The position numbers and the translations under genes are program-made. The notes under the pieces were generated by a model, which was not told where the DNA came from, made no database searches, and saw only the letters and a program-made list of their open reading frames with translations. Shown piece by piece: positions 21,478-30,667 of a stretch of DNA of 64,000 nucleotides. Source of the DNA: Aeromonas aquatica (GTDB taxonomy: Bacteria > Pseudomonadota > Gammaproteobacteria > Enterobacterales > Aeromonadaceae); the NCBI RefSeq assembly GCF_000764655.1, contig NZ_JRGL01000101.1:89262-153261 (forward strand), written 5' to 3'. The stretch's first letter is position 1. Each line of letters opens with the position of its first letter.

Positions 21478-21652
21478 GGGGCTGCTTCCTCTTGGGCAAA
21501 AGAGCACAGTACCAGATCCGCCGGCCGGATGCCGCGACCGGGCTCATGCCTGGCGGCAGGGGCAGTGGTTTTCGCCATCGGCAGGCGATCTATGAGACAA
21601 TAATGAGCCCTGCAGCCCAGTGCTTGGCATTTTATAGTAGCGAGATCTCGAT

Positions 21653-23005
21653 ATGTCCCCCAAAACCATCTTCGCGAGCGTGGCCCTGGTGATCGCCCTG
21701 GGATCGCTGGAAAAGAGCATTGTCACCACCCCCTTGCCCATCATTGGCGCCGAGCTGAACGCCGGGGCCACCCTCACCTGGGTGGTGACCGCCTACCTGC
21801 TGGCCGCCACCGCCGCCCTGCCGGTCTACGGCAAGCTGAGCGATCTCTTTGGCCGGGTGCGGATGCTCAATATCGGTATCGGCTTCTTTCTGGCGGGATC
21901 CGTGGCCTGCGCCCTCGCCCAGGATCTGCCGACCCTGCTAGGGGCCCGGGTGCTGCAAGGGCTGGGGGGCGGGGGGCTTATCGCCCTGGCCTTCACCGTG
22001 ATCGCCGACAGCATACCGCCGCGGGAGGTGGGCAAGTATCAGGGCTACATCTCGGCGGTGTATGCGGTCTCCAGCATCGCCGGGCCCCTGCTCGGCGGCT
22101 ACTTCAGCGAGCAACTGAGCTGGCGCTGGATCTTCTGGATCAACCTGCCGCTCGGGGCGCTCGCGCTCTGGCTGGTGAATCGTAACCTCGGCCACCTCAA
22201 TGTGCGTCGCCACAGCCGCTTCGACTGGAAGGGGGCAGGGCTGCTCATTACCGTCACCACCCTCACCTTGCTGCTGCTCTCGCCGGACACCACGCTGTCC
22301 GCCCTCTGGCTGGCGGCGGCCCTGTTGCTGCTGATCCTGGTGGAGCGGCGCGCCCAGGATCCCATCTTGCCGGCCCATCTGGTGCGGCTGCCCGGCTATC
22401 TGGTGAGCGTGCTGCTGGCGCTGGCCTCCCAGCTGCTGATGTTCGCCGTGCTGGTCTATCTGCCGTTGCAGATGCAGTGGCAGAAGGGGATGGGGGCCAG
22501 CGAGAGCGGGCTTTACATGGTGATCTTCATGGTCTGCATCACGGCGGGTGCCTTCATCGGCGGCAAGCTGATCGGCCGCACCGGTCACTACCGGCGCTTC
22601 GTGGTGACGGGCTTTGCCCTGGCGGCGCTGGCACTGTGGCAAATTCATTTCGATCTCTGGGCCAATCTGGGGCTGGGGCTCGCCGGTCTGGGCCTCGGAC
22701 TGGTGCTGCCGGCGCTCTCCGTGGTGGTGCAAAATGCCCTGCCACGGGAGGATCGCGGCATCGGCATGTCCCTGTTCAACTTCGGCCGTGAGCTGGGGGG
22801 CGCGGTCGGGGTCGCCATCTGCGCCATGCTGTTCCACTCCGCCCTGCCGGCGGGTAGCAGCCGGGATCTGGCGAGCCTGAGCCCGGCCGAGCTGGCACCT
22901 GGTTTCGGCGCCACCTACGTCGGCATGGCGTTGATTGCCAGCGCCGCCTTGCTCATCACCCTGCTGGCCCTGAAGCGCCACGAGCTGGCCAGCATGCCCG
23001 CCTGA
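21653..23005 (+). CDS. MFS transporter, DHA2-like drug:proton antiporter family
   Basis: 450 aa membrane protein with about 13-14 hydrophobic segments. The MFS motif A appears as GKLSDLFGRVRML (about 62-74) and the QGLGGGG segment (about 101-107) marks motif C/B of EmrB/QacA-like exporters. The usual LDxTIVNVALP of helix 1 is replaced by LEKSIVTTPLP. Export of a drug or metabolite is likely; substrate unknown. Monocistronic, ended by the terminator at 23026. Confidence 0.82.
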   Translation: MSPKTIFASVALVIALGSLEKSIVTTPLPIIGAELNAGATLTWVVTAYLLAATAALPVYGKLSDLFGRVRMLNIGIGFFLAGSVACALAQDLPTLLGARVLQGLGGGGLIALAFTVIADSIPPREVGKYQGYISAVYAVSSIAGPLLGGYFSEQLSWRWIFWINLPLGALALWLVNRNLGHLNVRRHSRFDWKGAGLLITVTTLTLLLLSPDTTLSALWLAAALLLLILVERRAQDPILPAHLVRLPGYLVSVLLALASQLLMFAVLVYLPLQMQWQKGMGASESGLYMVIFMVCITAGAFIGGKLIGRTGHYRRFVVTGFALAALALWQIHFDLWANLGLGLAGLGLGLVLPALSVVVQNALPREDRGIGMSLFNFGRELGGAVGVAICAMLFHSALPAGSSRDLASLSPAELAPGFGATYVGMALIASAALLITLLALKRHELASMPA

Positions 23006-23025
23006 TGGCCGGTATCGCAGAGAGA

Positions 23026-23053
23026 AAGAGGGCTCCCCATGGGGAGCCCTCTT
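23026..23053. terminator. Bidirectional terminator between the MFS gene and nifJ
   Basis: 13-bp perfect arms AAGAGGGCTCCCC (23026-23038) and GGGGAGCCCTCTT (23041-23053), between two convergent genes. Confidence 0.85.
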
Positions 23054-23086
23054 CATTTAGCTAGCGTCTCACGGCCTGGATGTCAC

Positions 23087-26000
23087 TCACTCCTGCGCCG
23101 GGGCCTCCTTGCCGGCGAGCTGGCTCAGCCAGGCGAAGCGGCGGTTCGCATCCAGCTCCGCCTCCCGGTAGAGCTGGGTGGCGATCTCCGGCAGCTGGCG
23201 CTCCAGCCGCTTGAAGCGGGGCTCCTGTTGCAGGGTCTCGGCCAGGGAGGCAGTAGGAGCGCGTGAGTCCAGTGCCAGTGGCGCCTTGCCCTCCTCGCTG
23301 CGGCGCGGATCGTAGCGGTAGAGCGGCCAGAAGCCGGTGGCGGTCAGCTGCTTCATCTGTTCGTGGCTCTGGGCCAGATCGTAGCCGTGCTCCTCGCAGG
23401 GGCTGTAGGCGATGATCAGCGACGGCCCCGGATAGGCTTCCGCCTCCTGAATGGCCTTCACCGTCTGGTTCATCTGGGCGCCGAGGGAGATCTGCGCCAC
23501 ATAGACGTGGCCATACATCATGACGCTGGCACCGAGATCCTTGCGCCCCTTGCGTTTGCCCTGCTCGCCAAACTTGGTGATGGCGCCGAGCGGCGTCGCC
23601 TTGGACTGCTGGCCGCCGGTGTTGGAGTAGCACTGGGTGTCGAGCACCAGCACGTTGATGTTCTCCCCCAGACTCAGCACGTGGTCGAGCCCGCCGAAGC
23701 CGATGTCATAGGCCCAGCCATCGCCGCCGATGAGCCAGACCGACTTGTCCACCAGGTGATCCGCATCCCGCGCGAGCTCAGCGGCGCCCGGCTCGGTGCG
23801 GCCCTGCAGCAGGCTGCGCAGCTGCGCTATATGGGCCCGCTGCTCGGAGACCGGCAGGCTGGCGTCTTGCAGCCCCTGTTGCAGCTCGGCCGGGACGACA
23901 TCACCCAGCCCGGTCAGCAGGCGGCGTACCCGATCGCGATGCTGATCGACGGTGAGCCTGAAGCCCAAGCCAAATTCGGCGTTGTCTTCGAACAAGGAGT
24001 TCGCCCAGGCCGGGCCACGCCCCTCGGCGTTGGTGGTGTAGGGGGTGGTGGGCAGGTTGCCGCCATAGATGGAGGAGCAGCCGGTGGCGTTGGCAATCAG
24101 CAGCCTGTCCCCGTAGAGCTGGGTCAGCAGCTTGATGTAGGGGGTCTCGCCACAGCCGGAGCAGGCGCCTGAGTATTCGAACAGCGGCGAGATGAGCTGG
24201 GAGGTGCGGATGTCGATGCGCTCCAGCTGCTCCGCGGTGCGCTCAGGCAGGTCCAGGAAGAAGTCGTAGTTCGCCTTCTGGGCATCGAGGTGGTCGAGCC
24301 TGGACGCCATGTTGATCGCCTTGCGGCTCGGATCGGTGCGATCCTTGGCCGGGCACACCTCGACGCAGAGGTTGCAGCCGGTGCAATCCTCAGGCGCCAC
24401 CTGCAGCACGTATTGCTGGCCGCGCATGTCGCGGGCCTTCACGTCGAGGGCGTCCAGGGTCGCGGGGGCACCCTCGAGCGCGTCCTTGTCCACCACCTTG
24501 GCGCGGATGGCCGAGTGGGGGCAGGCCGCCACGCAGTAGTTGCACTGGGTGCAGAGATCCGCCTGCCAGATCGGCACCTCCTTGGCGATGTTGCGCTTCT
24601 CCCAGCGGGTGGTGCCCACCGGCCAGGTGCCATCCGGCGGGAAGGCGGAGACCGGCAGGCTGTCGCCGAGCCCCGCCAGCATGGCGGCGGTGACGGTCTG
24701 GACGAAGTCGGGGGCCTTGGCCGACACCACGGGGGGGCGTTGGTGGCTGGACTGATCAAGCACCTGCAGCGGCACCGGGATCAGTGCCTCGCAGGTGGCG
24801 GCCAGGGCCTGCCAGTTACGCTCGACCAGCTCGGCGCTCTTGTTGCCATAGCTCGATGCGATGGCCTGCTTGAGCAACTCGGTGGCCTCTGCTGGCGGGA
24901 TGATGGCGGTCAGCTGAAAGAAGGCCATCTGCATCACGGTATTGATGCGGCTGCCGAGCTGGCACTCCCGGGCAATCTTGGCGGCGTTGATGGTGTAGAG
25001 GTGGGCTCGCTTCTCCCGCAGCACCTGTTGCACCTCCTGGGGCAGCCGCTGCCAGATCTGATCGGCGTCGTAGGGGCTGTTGAGCAGGAAGATCCCCTCC
25101 GGCTTGAGCCGCTCCGCCATCTGGTACAGGTCGATGAACTGCCACTGGTGGCAGCCGATGAAGTCCGCCTCGTCCACCAGGTAGGCCGATTGCACCGGCC
25201 GTTCATTCACCCTCAGGTGGGAGACGGTGAGGCCGCCCGCCTTCTTGGAGTCGTAGACGAAATAGCCCTGGGGATAGAGCGGGGTGTGGTTGCCGAGGAT
25301 CTTGATGCTGTTCTTGGCCGCCGAGACGGTGCCGTCGCTGCCAAGGCCGTAGAAGAGCGCCTCCAGCTTGCTCTGGCTCGGATAATCCAACGTCGGCAGC
25401 GGCAGGGAGAGGCCGGTGACGTCGTCGAAGATGCCGACGGTGAAGCGCGGCCTTGGGTTGTCCAGCATCAGCTCGTCGAAGATGGCCTGCACGCAGGCCG
25501 GATTGAACTCCTTGGAGGAGAGGCCGTAGCGACCGCCGATGACCCGCGGCAGGCTGGCACGCTCGCCCCGGCTGACCGCCTCGGCCAGCGCGCTCATCAC
25601 GTCCAGATAAAGCGGCTCGGCCTGGGCGCCCGGCTCCTTGGTGCGATCCAGCACCGCAATCTTGCGGGCACTCTCGGGAATGACCGCCAGCAGATGCTCT
25701 GCCCTGAAGGGGCGATAGAGGCGCACCTTCACCAGTCCCACCTTCTCTCCTTGCTCGATCAGCCGCGCGATCACCTCCTCACAGGTGCCGATGGCGGAAC
25801 CCATCAGCACCAGCACCCGCTCGGCCTCTGGGTGACCCAGATATTCGAACGGCCGGTAGTGGCGCCCGGTCTGTTCGCCGAAGGCTTGCATCGCCTCGCT
25901 CACGTGGCGGTAGGCGTCGTCATACCAGGGATTGGTGGCCTCCCGGCACTGGAAATAGGTGTCCGGGTTGGCTGCGGTGCCGCGCACGACGGGGTGATCC

Positions 26001-26617
26001 GGGCTCAGGGCACGATCCCGGTGGGCACGGATGGCCGCCTCCGGCAGCAGGGCACGCAGGGTGTCGTCCGCCAGCGGCACTATCTTGGTGATCTCGTGGG
26101 AGGTACGGAAACCGTCGAAGAAGTGGATAAAGGGCAGCCGGCTGTTGAGGCTGGCCACCTGGGAGATCAGGGCGAAGTCCTGCGCCTCCTGCACGTTGCT
26201 GGCGCAGAGCATGGCGCAGCCGGTCTGGCGCACCGCCATCACGTCCGAGTGATCGCCGAAGATGGACAGGGCATGGGTCGCGACGGTGCGCGCCGCCACG
26301 TGGAGTACGAAGGGAATGAGCTGACCCGCCAACTTGTAGAGGTTGGGGATCATCAGCAGCAGGCCCTGGGACGAGGTAAAGGAAGTCGCCAGCGCGCCGG
26401 TCTGCAAGGCGCCGTGGACGGTGGCGATGGCCCCACCCTCCGACTGCATCTCGACCACCCTGGGCACGTCGCCCCACAGGTTCAGGCCCCGATCGCTCGA
26501 CCAGGCCGACGCCTGCTCCGCCATGCTGGAGCTGGGGGTGATGGGGTAGATGGCGATGACTTCGCTGGTGCGGTAGGCCACTGAGGCGACCGCGTTATTA
26601 CCGTCTGTGGTGATCAT
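23087..26617 (-). CDS. nifJ: Pyruvate:ferredoxin (flavodoxin) oxidoreductase
   Basis: 1176 aa single-chain PFOR that oxidatively decarboxylates pyruvate to acetyl-CoA, passing electrons to ferredoxin or flavodoxin. N-terminal POR domain with IAYRTSEVIAIYPITPSSSM-like start, a CoA-binding middle part, two 4Fe-4S motifs (CTQCNYCVAACP near residue 686 and CTGCNLCVEVCP near 742), a third cluster and TPP domain beginning CSGCGETPYIKLL near 817, and GDGWAYDIGFGG further on. Length equals E. coli YdbK (1174). Expected to act under low oxygen. The opposite strand is open over long stretches, but this is a GC-content artefact. Confidence 0.96.
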   Translation of the reverse strand: MITTDGNNAVASVAYRTSEVIAIYPITPSSSMAEQASAWSSDRGLNLWGDVPRVVEMQSEGGAIATVHGALQTGALATSFTSSQGLLLMIPNLYKLAGQLIPFVLHVAARTVATHALSIFGDHSDVMAVRQTGCAMLCASNVQEAQDFALISQVASLNSRLPFIHFFDGFRTSHEITKIVPLADDTLRALLPEAAIRAHRDRALSPDHPVVRGTAANPDTYFQCREATNPWYDDAYRHVSEAMQAFGEQTGRHYRPFEYLGHPEAERVLVLMGSAIGTCEEVIARLIEQGEKVGLVKVRLYRPFRAEHLLAVIPESARKIAVLDRTKEPGAQAEPLYLDVMSALAEAVSRGERASLPRVIGGRYGLSSKEFNPACVQAIFDELMLDNPRPRFTVGIFDDVTGLSLPLPTLDYPSQSKLEALFYGLGSDGTVSAAKNSIKILGNHTPLYPQGYFVYDSKKAGGLTVSHLRVNERPVQSAYLVDEADFIGCHQWQFIDLYQMAERLKPEGIFLLNSPYDADQIWQRLPQEVQQVLREKRAHLYTINAAKIARECQLGSRINTVMQMAFFQLTAIIPPAEATELLKQAIASSYGNKSAELVERNWQALAATCEALIPVPLQVLDQSSHQRPPVVSAKAPDFVQTVTAAMLAGLGDSLPVSAFPPDGTWPVGTTRWEKRNIAKEVPIWQADLCTQCNYCVAACPHSAIRAKVVDKDALEGAPATLDALDVKARDMRGQQYVLQVAPEDCTGCNLCVEVCPAKDRTDPSRKAINMASRLDHLDAQKANYDFFLDLPERTAEQLERIDIRTSQLISPLFEYSGACSGCGETPYIKLLTQLYGDRLLIANATGCSSIYGGNLPTTPYTTNAEGRGPAWANSLFEDNAEFGLGFRLTVDQHRDRVRRLLTGLGDVVPAELQQGLQDASLPVSEQRAHIAQLRSLLQGRTEPGAAELARDADHLVDKSVWLIGGDGWAYDIGFGGLDHVLSLGENINVLVLDTQCYSNTGGQQSKATPLGAITKFGEQGKRKGRKDLGASVMMYGHVYVAQISLGAQMNQTVKAIQEAEAYPGPSLIIAYSPCEEHGYDLAQSHEQMKQLTATGFWPLYRYDPRRSEEGKAPLALDSRAPTASLAETLQQEPRFKRLERQLPEIATQLYREAELDANRRFAWLSQLAGKEAPAQE

Positions 26618-26754
26618 GAGTTGCCCACTTGCTATGCCAGTGTAAAGGCCGGCGATGGAGTGCCAGCCATGGATAGGTCATGAACATCATAAGGGGGGGG
26701 AACAGCCGGCATCAAACGGGATAAATAATCAGTAGCCGCTTGCGCCTCTTTCCC

Positions 26755-28368
26755 TCAGGTCAGCAGCCAGACGGCGGTCTGGTAAGGGGCAAACAGGGCG
26801 CTGGCGGGGGCTGTGGGGTAGTTGCCGATGAGCAGCCTGTCCGCCCCTGGCGCCTGGTCGAAATGGGGCATGGGCAAGGTGTCTGCAGTGAGATTGGCGA
26901 GCAGCAACAGGACGTGAGTCTGGCCGCAGGCGGGATCCCGGTAGCGGCGCCGGTAGCCGATGCGCTGCGGGTCGTCCGGATCCAGCAGCTCGAAGATGCC
27001 GTGGCGAATGACCGGCTGGGCCTTGCGCAGGGCGATCAGCTGGCGATAACAGTGAAACAGCGAATCGGGGCGGGCCAGCTGTTCGGCAGCGTTGATCTCC
27101 TTGTAGTTTTCGTTGAGGACTATCCAGGGCTCGGCCGTACTGAAACCGGCGTGAGGGCCGGCATCCCACTGCATCGGGGTTCTGGCGTTGTCGCGACCCA
27201 TGGCATCGAGGCGCCGCGTCAGCTCGGTGGGGGCGAGCCCCTGCGCCTGCTGGCCGGTGCGATAGTTGATGGCCTCCACATCCCGCAGCTCATGGGGCTG
27301 CCAGTGACGGTTGGTCATGCCGAGCTCCTCCCCCTGATAGATGAAGGGGGTGCCCTGCATCAGGTGCAGCACCATGGCCCACTGCTTGGCGCTGAGCTCT
27401 CGCCACTGTGGCTCGTCGTTGCCAAAGCGGGAGATGGCGCGCGGCAGGTCGTGGTTGCCGAGAAACAGGCTGTTCCAGCCCTGGCGGTGCAACCCCTGCT
27501 GGTGGCGAGCCATGGCCTGCTTGAAGCGCAAGAGCTCAAAGTGCGATGACCACTTGTCCGGCCCCAGCCCCAGGTGCTCGAAGTTGAACACCATGCTGAA
27601 CTCGCTGCCGTCCGGGTTGGAGTAGCTGCGCATATGGGGGAGATCCGCCCCCCAGGTCTCTCCCACCGTGATGATCCCTTTGCCGCCGAAGCTGGCGTCA
27701 TTGAGTTCGCGAATATAGCGGTGCAGCTGCGGCCCGTTGCTCATGGCGAGGCGTGACCAGTCCTTGCTCACCATGTCGATCACATCGAAACGAAAGCCCC
27801 GGATCCCTTTGTCCAGCCAGAAGTTGATCACCTCGGCCATGGCGTCGCGCACAGCCGGGTTGTCCCAGTCCAGATCGGCCTGGCCGGGATCGAAGTTGTG
27901 CAGGTAGTAAAGATCCAGGGCGGGCAGGTATTGCCAGGCGTCGCCGCCGAAGATGGACTGGAGCGGATGGGCATCGACGAAGGCCTGGTCGCGAAACACA
28001 TAGAAGGCCTGATAGTGGGGAGCCCCGGCGAGGGCGCGCTGGAACCACAGGTGATCGGTGGAGGTGTGGTTGGCGACGATATCCATCATGATGCCGATGC
28101 CGTGTGCCCCGGCTTCCTGGATCAGATGCTCCATCTCGGTCAGGGTGCCAAACGCGGGATCGATGTCGCGATAATCTGCCACGTCGTAGCCGTTGTCGCA
28201 CTTGGGGGAGCGGTAGACTGGGGTGAGCCAGAGCATGTCGACGCCGAGCTCGGCCAGATAATCGAGACGCTGACGAATGCCGTTGATGTCCCCCATGCCA
28301 TCGCCGTCGCTGTCTTGAAAACTCATGGGGTAGATCTGGTAAATCACGCCGCTGTCGAGAGGGGTCAT
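26755..28368 (-). CDS. GH13 alpha-glucosidase (oligo-1,6-glucosidase / trehalose-6-phosphate hydrolase type)
   Basis: 537 aa cytosolic alpha-amylase-family hydrolase (no signal peptide). Conserved regions: DIVANHTS (about 98-105), nucleophile in FRFDVIDM (about 198-205), acid/base in VGETWG (about 248-253) and FLGNHDLPR (about 310-318). N-terminus VIYQIYPMSFQDSDGDG resembles TreC and oligo-1,6-glucosidases; calcium-binding DSDGDGMGD is present. The start MTPLDSGVIYQIYP (ATG 28368) suits the family better than the frame's first ATG 33 bp upstream. No treB or PTS gene is nearby, so the substrate (isomaltose, maltose, trehalose-6-P) is uncertain. Confidence 0.88.
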   Translation of the reverse strand: MTPLDSGVIYQIYPMSFQDSDGDGMGDINGIRQRLDYLAELGVDMLWLTPVYRSPKCDNGYDVADYRDIDPAFGTLTEMEHLIQEAGAHGIGIMMDIVANHTSTDHLWFQRALAGAPHYQAFYVFRDQAFVDAHPLQSIFGGDAWQYLPALDLYYLHNFDPGQADLDWDNPAVRDAMAEVINFWLDKGIRGFRFDVIDMVSKDWSRLAMSNGPQLHRYIRELNDASFGGKGIITVGETWGADLPHMRSYSNPDGSEFSMVFNFEHLGLGPDKWSSHFELLRFKQAMARHQQGLHRQGWNSLFLGNHDLPRAISRFGNDEPQWRELSAKQWAMVLHLMQGTPFIYQGEELGMTNRHWQPHELRDVEAINYRTGQQAQGLAPTELTRRLDAMGRDNARTPMQWDAGPHAGFSTAEPWIVLNENYKEINAAEQLARPDSLFHCYRQLIALRKAQPVIRHGIFELLDPDDPQRIGYRRRYRDPACGQTHVLLLLANLTADTLPMPHFDQAPGADRLLIGNYPTAPASALFAPYQTAVWLLT

Positions 28369-28549
28369 GGGGATGGCCGGGCCGGGAAAGGGAAGCCCCA
28401 TTCTAGGTGGTCGCGGCGGCGTGGGGCAGGGGCGGGCACGTCTTGAAAAGGGTTCCAGCGTCGGCCAGTTGTCAAAAGTGCGGATCGGGTCACGGCGCCG
28501 CCTCGGCTTGTCGGGGACAAGGCACCAGAGTGGCGCTGCGATAGCATCT

Positions 28550-28927
28550 TTATCTGGCTGGGGGCGACTCTGCCAGTCGATCCTGCTGGCGTTCGCTCTG
28601 GGCTTCCAGCTCCTTGCCGAGGAAGTAGTTCAGGAAGGTGCGGATCACCGCGATGATGGCGAGTCGGATCAGCTCCTCCTTGCTCGGCGCCACCGTGGTC
28701 GCCAGTATGTCGGCGGCGAGCTGGAACTCCAGCGCCAGAATGAGCCAGCTGCCGAAGCAGAGCCGGATGCGGGGGAAGCCCGGGGCGTGATCCCGCACCC
28801 GCGCCGCCAGCCAAAGGGTCTTGCCGAGCCCGATCACCACGCAGGCGATGGAGATGATCTCCAGCAGCAGCTGGAACAGCTCGACCCCGTGCATCATGGC
28901 CTCTCGCAGGCTGGTTATCTCAAGCAC
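28550..28927 (-). CDS. DUF1622 family small membrane protein
   Basis: 125 aa with about three hydrophobic helices: about 12-35 (LFQLLLEIISIACVVIGLGK), about 54-75 and about 85-105 (LIRLAIIAVIRTFLNYFLG). The core GSWLILALEFQLAADIL and the IRTFLNYFLGKE motif are typical of DUF1622. Acts in the inner membrane; function unknown. Ends with a charged tail. Confidence 0.85.
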   Translation of the reverse strand: MLEITSLREAMMHGVELFQLLLEIISIACVVIGLGKTLWLAARVRDHAPGFPRIRLCFGSWLILALEFQLAADILATTVAPSKEELIRLAIIAVIRTFLNYFLGKELEAQSERQQDRLAESPPAR

Positions 28928-28987
28928 CTTCGACTCCTTATCGATTCAAAGGAGACACTATTAACACAATGCTCGCGCAAGACCAAC

Positions 28988-29908
28988 TCAGAGGGCCCGG
29001 ATGATGGCCACCACCTGGCCAATGGCCGAGCGGGCCGCCGGGCTTATCCCCGCCAGCTGGAAGAAGCCGTGGATGACGCCGAGCTGGCGCTGGCAGCTGG
29101 CCTCGACACCGGCTTCGAGCAGGGCCCGATAGAGTGCCTCCCCCTCATCGCGTAGAGGGTCGTATTCGGCCGTGAGGATGTGGGTGCGTGGCAGACCGGC
29201 AAGACCTGGATGGTGAAGTGGGCTGGCCTCGGGATGGCGGGTCGGCAGCACGCCCAGATAGGCATGATAGCCGCTTAGCAGCATGTCAGCGGTGATGAGG
29301 TAATCCTCGCCATAGTCGCGATAGCTTTGGCTCTCGCCACCGGCATCCAGCATGGGATAGATCAGGATCTGGACGGCGGGGAGGGGGGCGCCCATGGCCT
29401 TGAGCCGCAAGCAGGTGACCAGCGTGAGATGGCCGCCAGCGCTGTCACCGGCCAGTGCCAACCGGTGCGGATCTCCCTGCCATTGGTCCAGCCGCACCAT
29501 GATGGCGAGGGTTGCCGCCAGGGCGTCGTCGTGGGCCGCCGGATAGACATGCTCGGGGGCGAGGCGGGTGTGCACCGCAAACTCCAGCGCATTGGCGCTA
29601 TTGCACAGCATGCGCAGCTGGCGGTCGTGGGTCTCGAAATCCCCGCTGATGAAGCAGCCGCCGTGAAAGTAGATGAGGGCGGGGTGGGAAGTCTGGGCTC
29701 CTTGCGCCGGACGATAGAGGCGAACGGCATACTGGGGCTCGCACCACTCCTCGATCTGCCCGACCTCCTCTCGCTCCCCGCCCAGCACAGCCGAGGAGAG
29801 ATAGCCTTCGCGCCTTGCCTGCCAGCTCAAATTACTGGCCTTGGGGCGGCCGGCGGCGACAAAGCCATCGACTATCTCGGCGATGGCGGGTTCGAGGGGG
29901 GCTTGCAT
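28988..29908 (-). CDS. Alpha/beta hydrolase, hormone-sensitive-lipase-like esterase
   Basis: 306 aa. Oxyanion motif HGGCF (about residue 82), nucleophile GDSAGG (about 154-159), catalytic Asp in EYDPLRDEGEAL (about 252) and His in VIHGFFQLAG near the C-terminus: the complete HSL-family triad. ATG 29908 is favoured over ATG 29920 because GGAG is then 6 bp upstream. A short-chain acyl ester hydrolase is expected; natural substrate unknown. An inverted repeat lies just before the gene. Confidence 0.88.
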   Translation of the reverse strand: MQAPLEPAIAEIVDGFVAAGRPKASNLSWQARREGYLSSAVLGGEREEVGQIEEWCEPQYAVRLYRPAQGAQTSHPALIYFHGGCFISGDFETHDRQLRMLCNSANALEFAVHTRLAPEHVYPAAHDDALAATLAIMVRLDQWQGDPHRLALAGDSAGGHLTLVTCLRLKAMGAPLPAVQILIYPMLDAGGESQSYRDYGEDYLITADMLLSGYHAYLGVLPTRHPEASPLHHPGLAGLPRTHILTAEYDPLRDEGEALYRALLEAGVEASCQRQLGVIHGFFQLAGISPAARSAIGQVVAIIRAL

Positions 29909-29920
29909 GGGGTACTCCAT

Positions 29921-29946
29921 AATAACTGTATATAAAAACAGTTATT
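29921..29946 (-). promoter_or_regulatory. Operator-like inverted repeat in front of the esterase gene
   Basis: AATAACTGT (29921-29929) and ACAGTTATT (29938-29946) form perfect 9-bp arms with an 8-bp AT-only spacer containing TATA. It lies 13-38 bp upstream of the preferred esterase start (29908), where promoter or operator sites are expected. A TetR- or MarR-type dimer could bind such a site. The regulator is not adjacent. Confidence 0.55.
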
Positions 29947-29999
29947 ATGGGCTTTCGGGATCCAATGGCAATGGGGCTGGCGTGAGGCGACTCACAGAC

Positions 30000-30332
30000 T
30001 CAGCGTTCGATCAGTCTGAATTCAATCACATAGAGCGGCGGCAGGGCGGGGTAGATGTCTCGGATCACCTGTTTGAGCTCGGCCAGGGTCATGTTCTCCT
30101 GGCGGGCATGCTCCTCGCTCAGGGCATCGAAGGCCACCGGCTCGACCGACAGTACTTCGATATCGCCGAACGGCTGCTGTTCGGGGTTGGTGAAGAGGGA
30201 GAGGCGCTGGCCCGGCTGCCAGTGAGCCTCGCTCTCGTCGCGAATGGTGATGGTCTTGCGGCCCGCCAGAATGTCGTCGACGAAGCGGCTGAAGAAGGTG
30301 AACTCGGGGTATTGCGGGGATTGAGTCGACAT
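30000..30332 (-). CDS. yqfB: N4-acetylcytidine amidohydrolase (ASCH domain, YqfB family)
   Basis: 110 aa ASCH-domain protein. The stretches [26 protein letters not shown] and [18 protein letters not shown] match E. coli YqfB closely ([25 protein letters not shown] there). Family activity is hydrolysis of N4-acetylcytidine to cytidine and acetate. The catalytic Lys/Thr/Glu positions in RKTITIRDE are conserved. Confidence 0.93.
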   Translation of the reverse strand: [110 protein letters not shown]

Positions 30333-30667
30333 GACATCTCCAAAAAGAGTTAAGGCACGAGACAGGCGTGCGGCCTGGTGGGCTTACCGCTGCCGACATG
30401 GGGCAGAGGGTGGCCTGCGTGGGCACATTCTAGGGGACGCTGGGAGGGGATCGCAGCACTTTTGTCCTTGTGGTGCCGAGTCGTAACAAGAAAGGGCGGA
30501 GGGATCCCTTCGTCTTTGCCATTTTTACCGGCTGCAAGCGAGCCCTGATGTGCGATGATGAGGGCTCCCCTTTCTTGACATGTAACAAGATGGGGGCGTG
30601 GAAGCTGTGGTCTGATGGACGCGGTTGCAGCCCGGCATCGGGGCGGGAAAGAACGAAAGGAGCGAGT

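Noticed and set aside
24290-26584. 764-codon open frame antisense to nifJ
   Set aside because: nifJ on the minus strand has full domain structure and iron-sulfur motifs. The antisense frame is open because of high GC at third positions and has no recognisable protein pattern.
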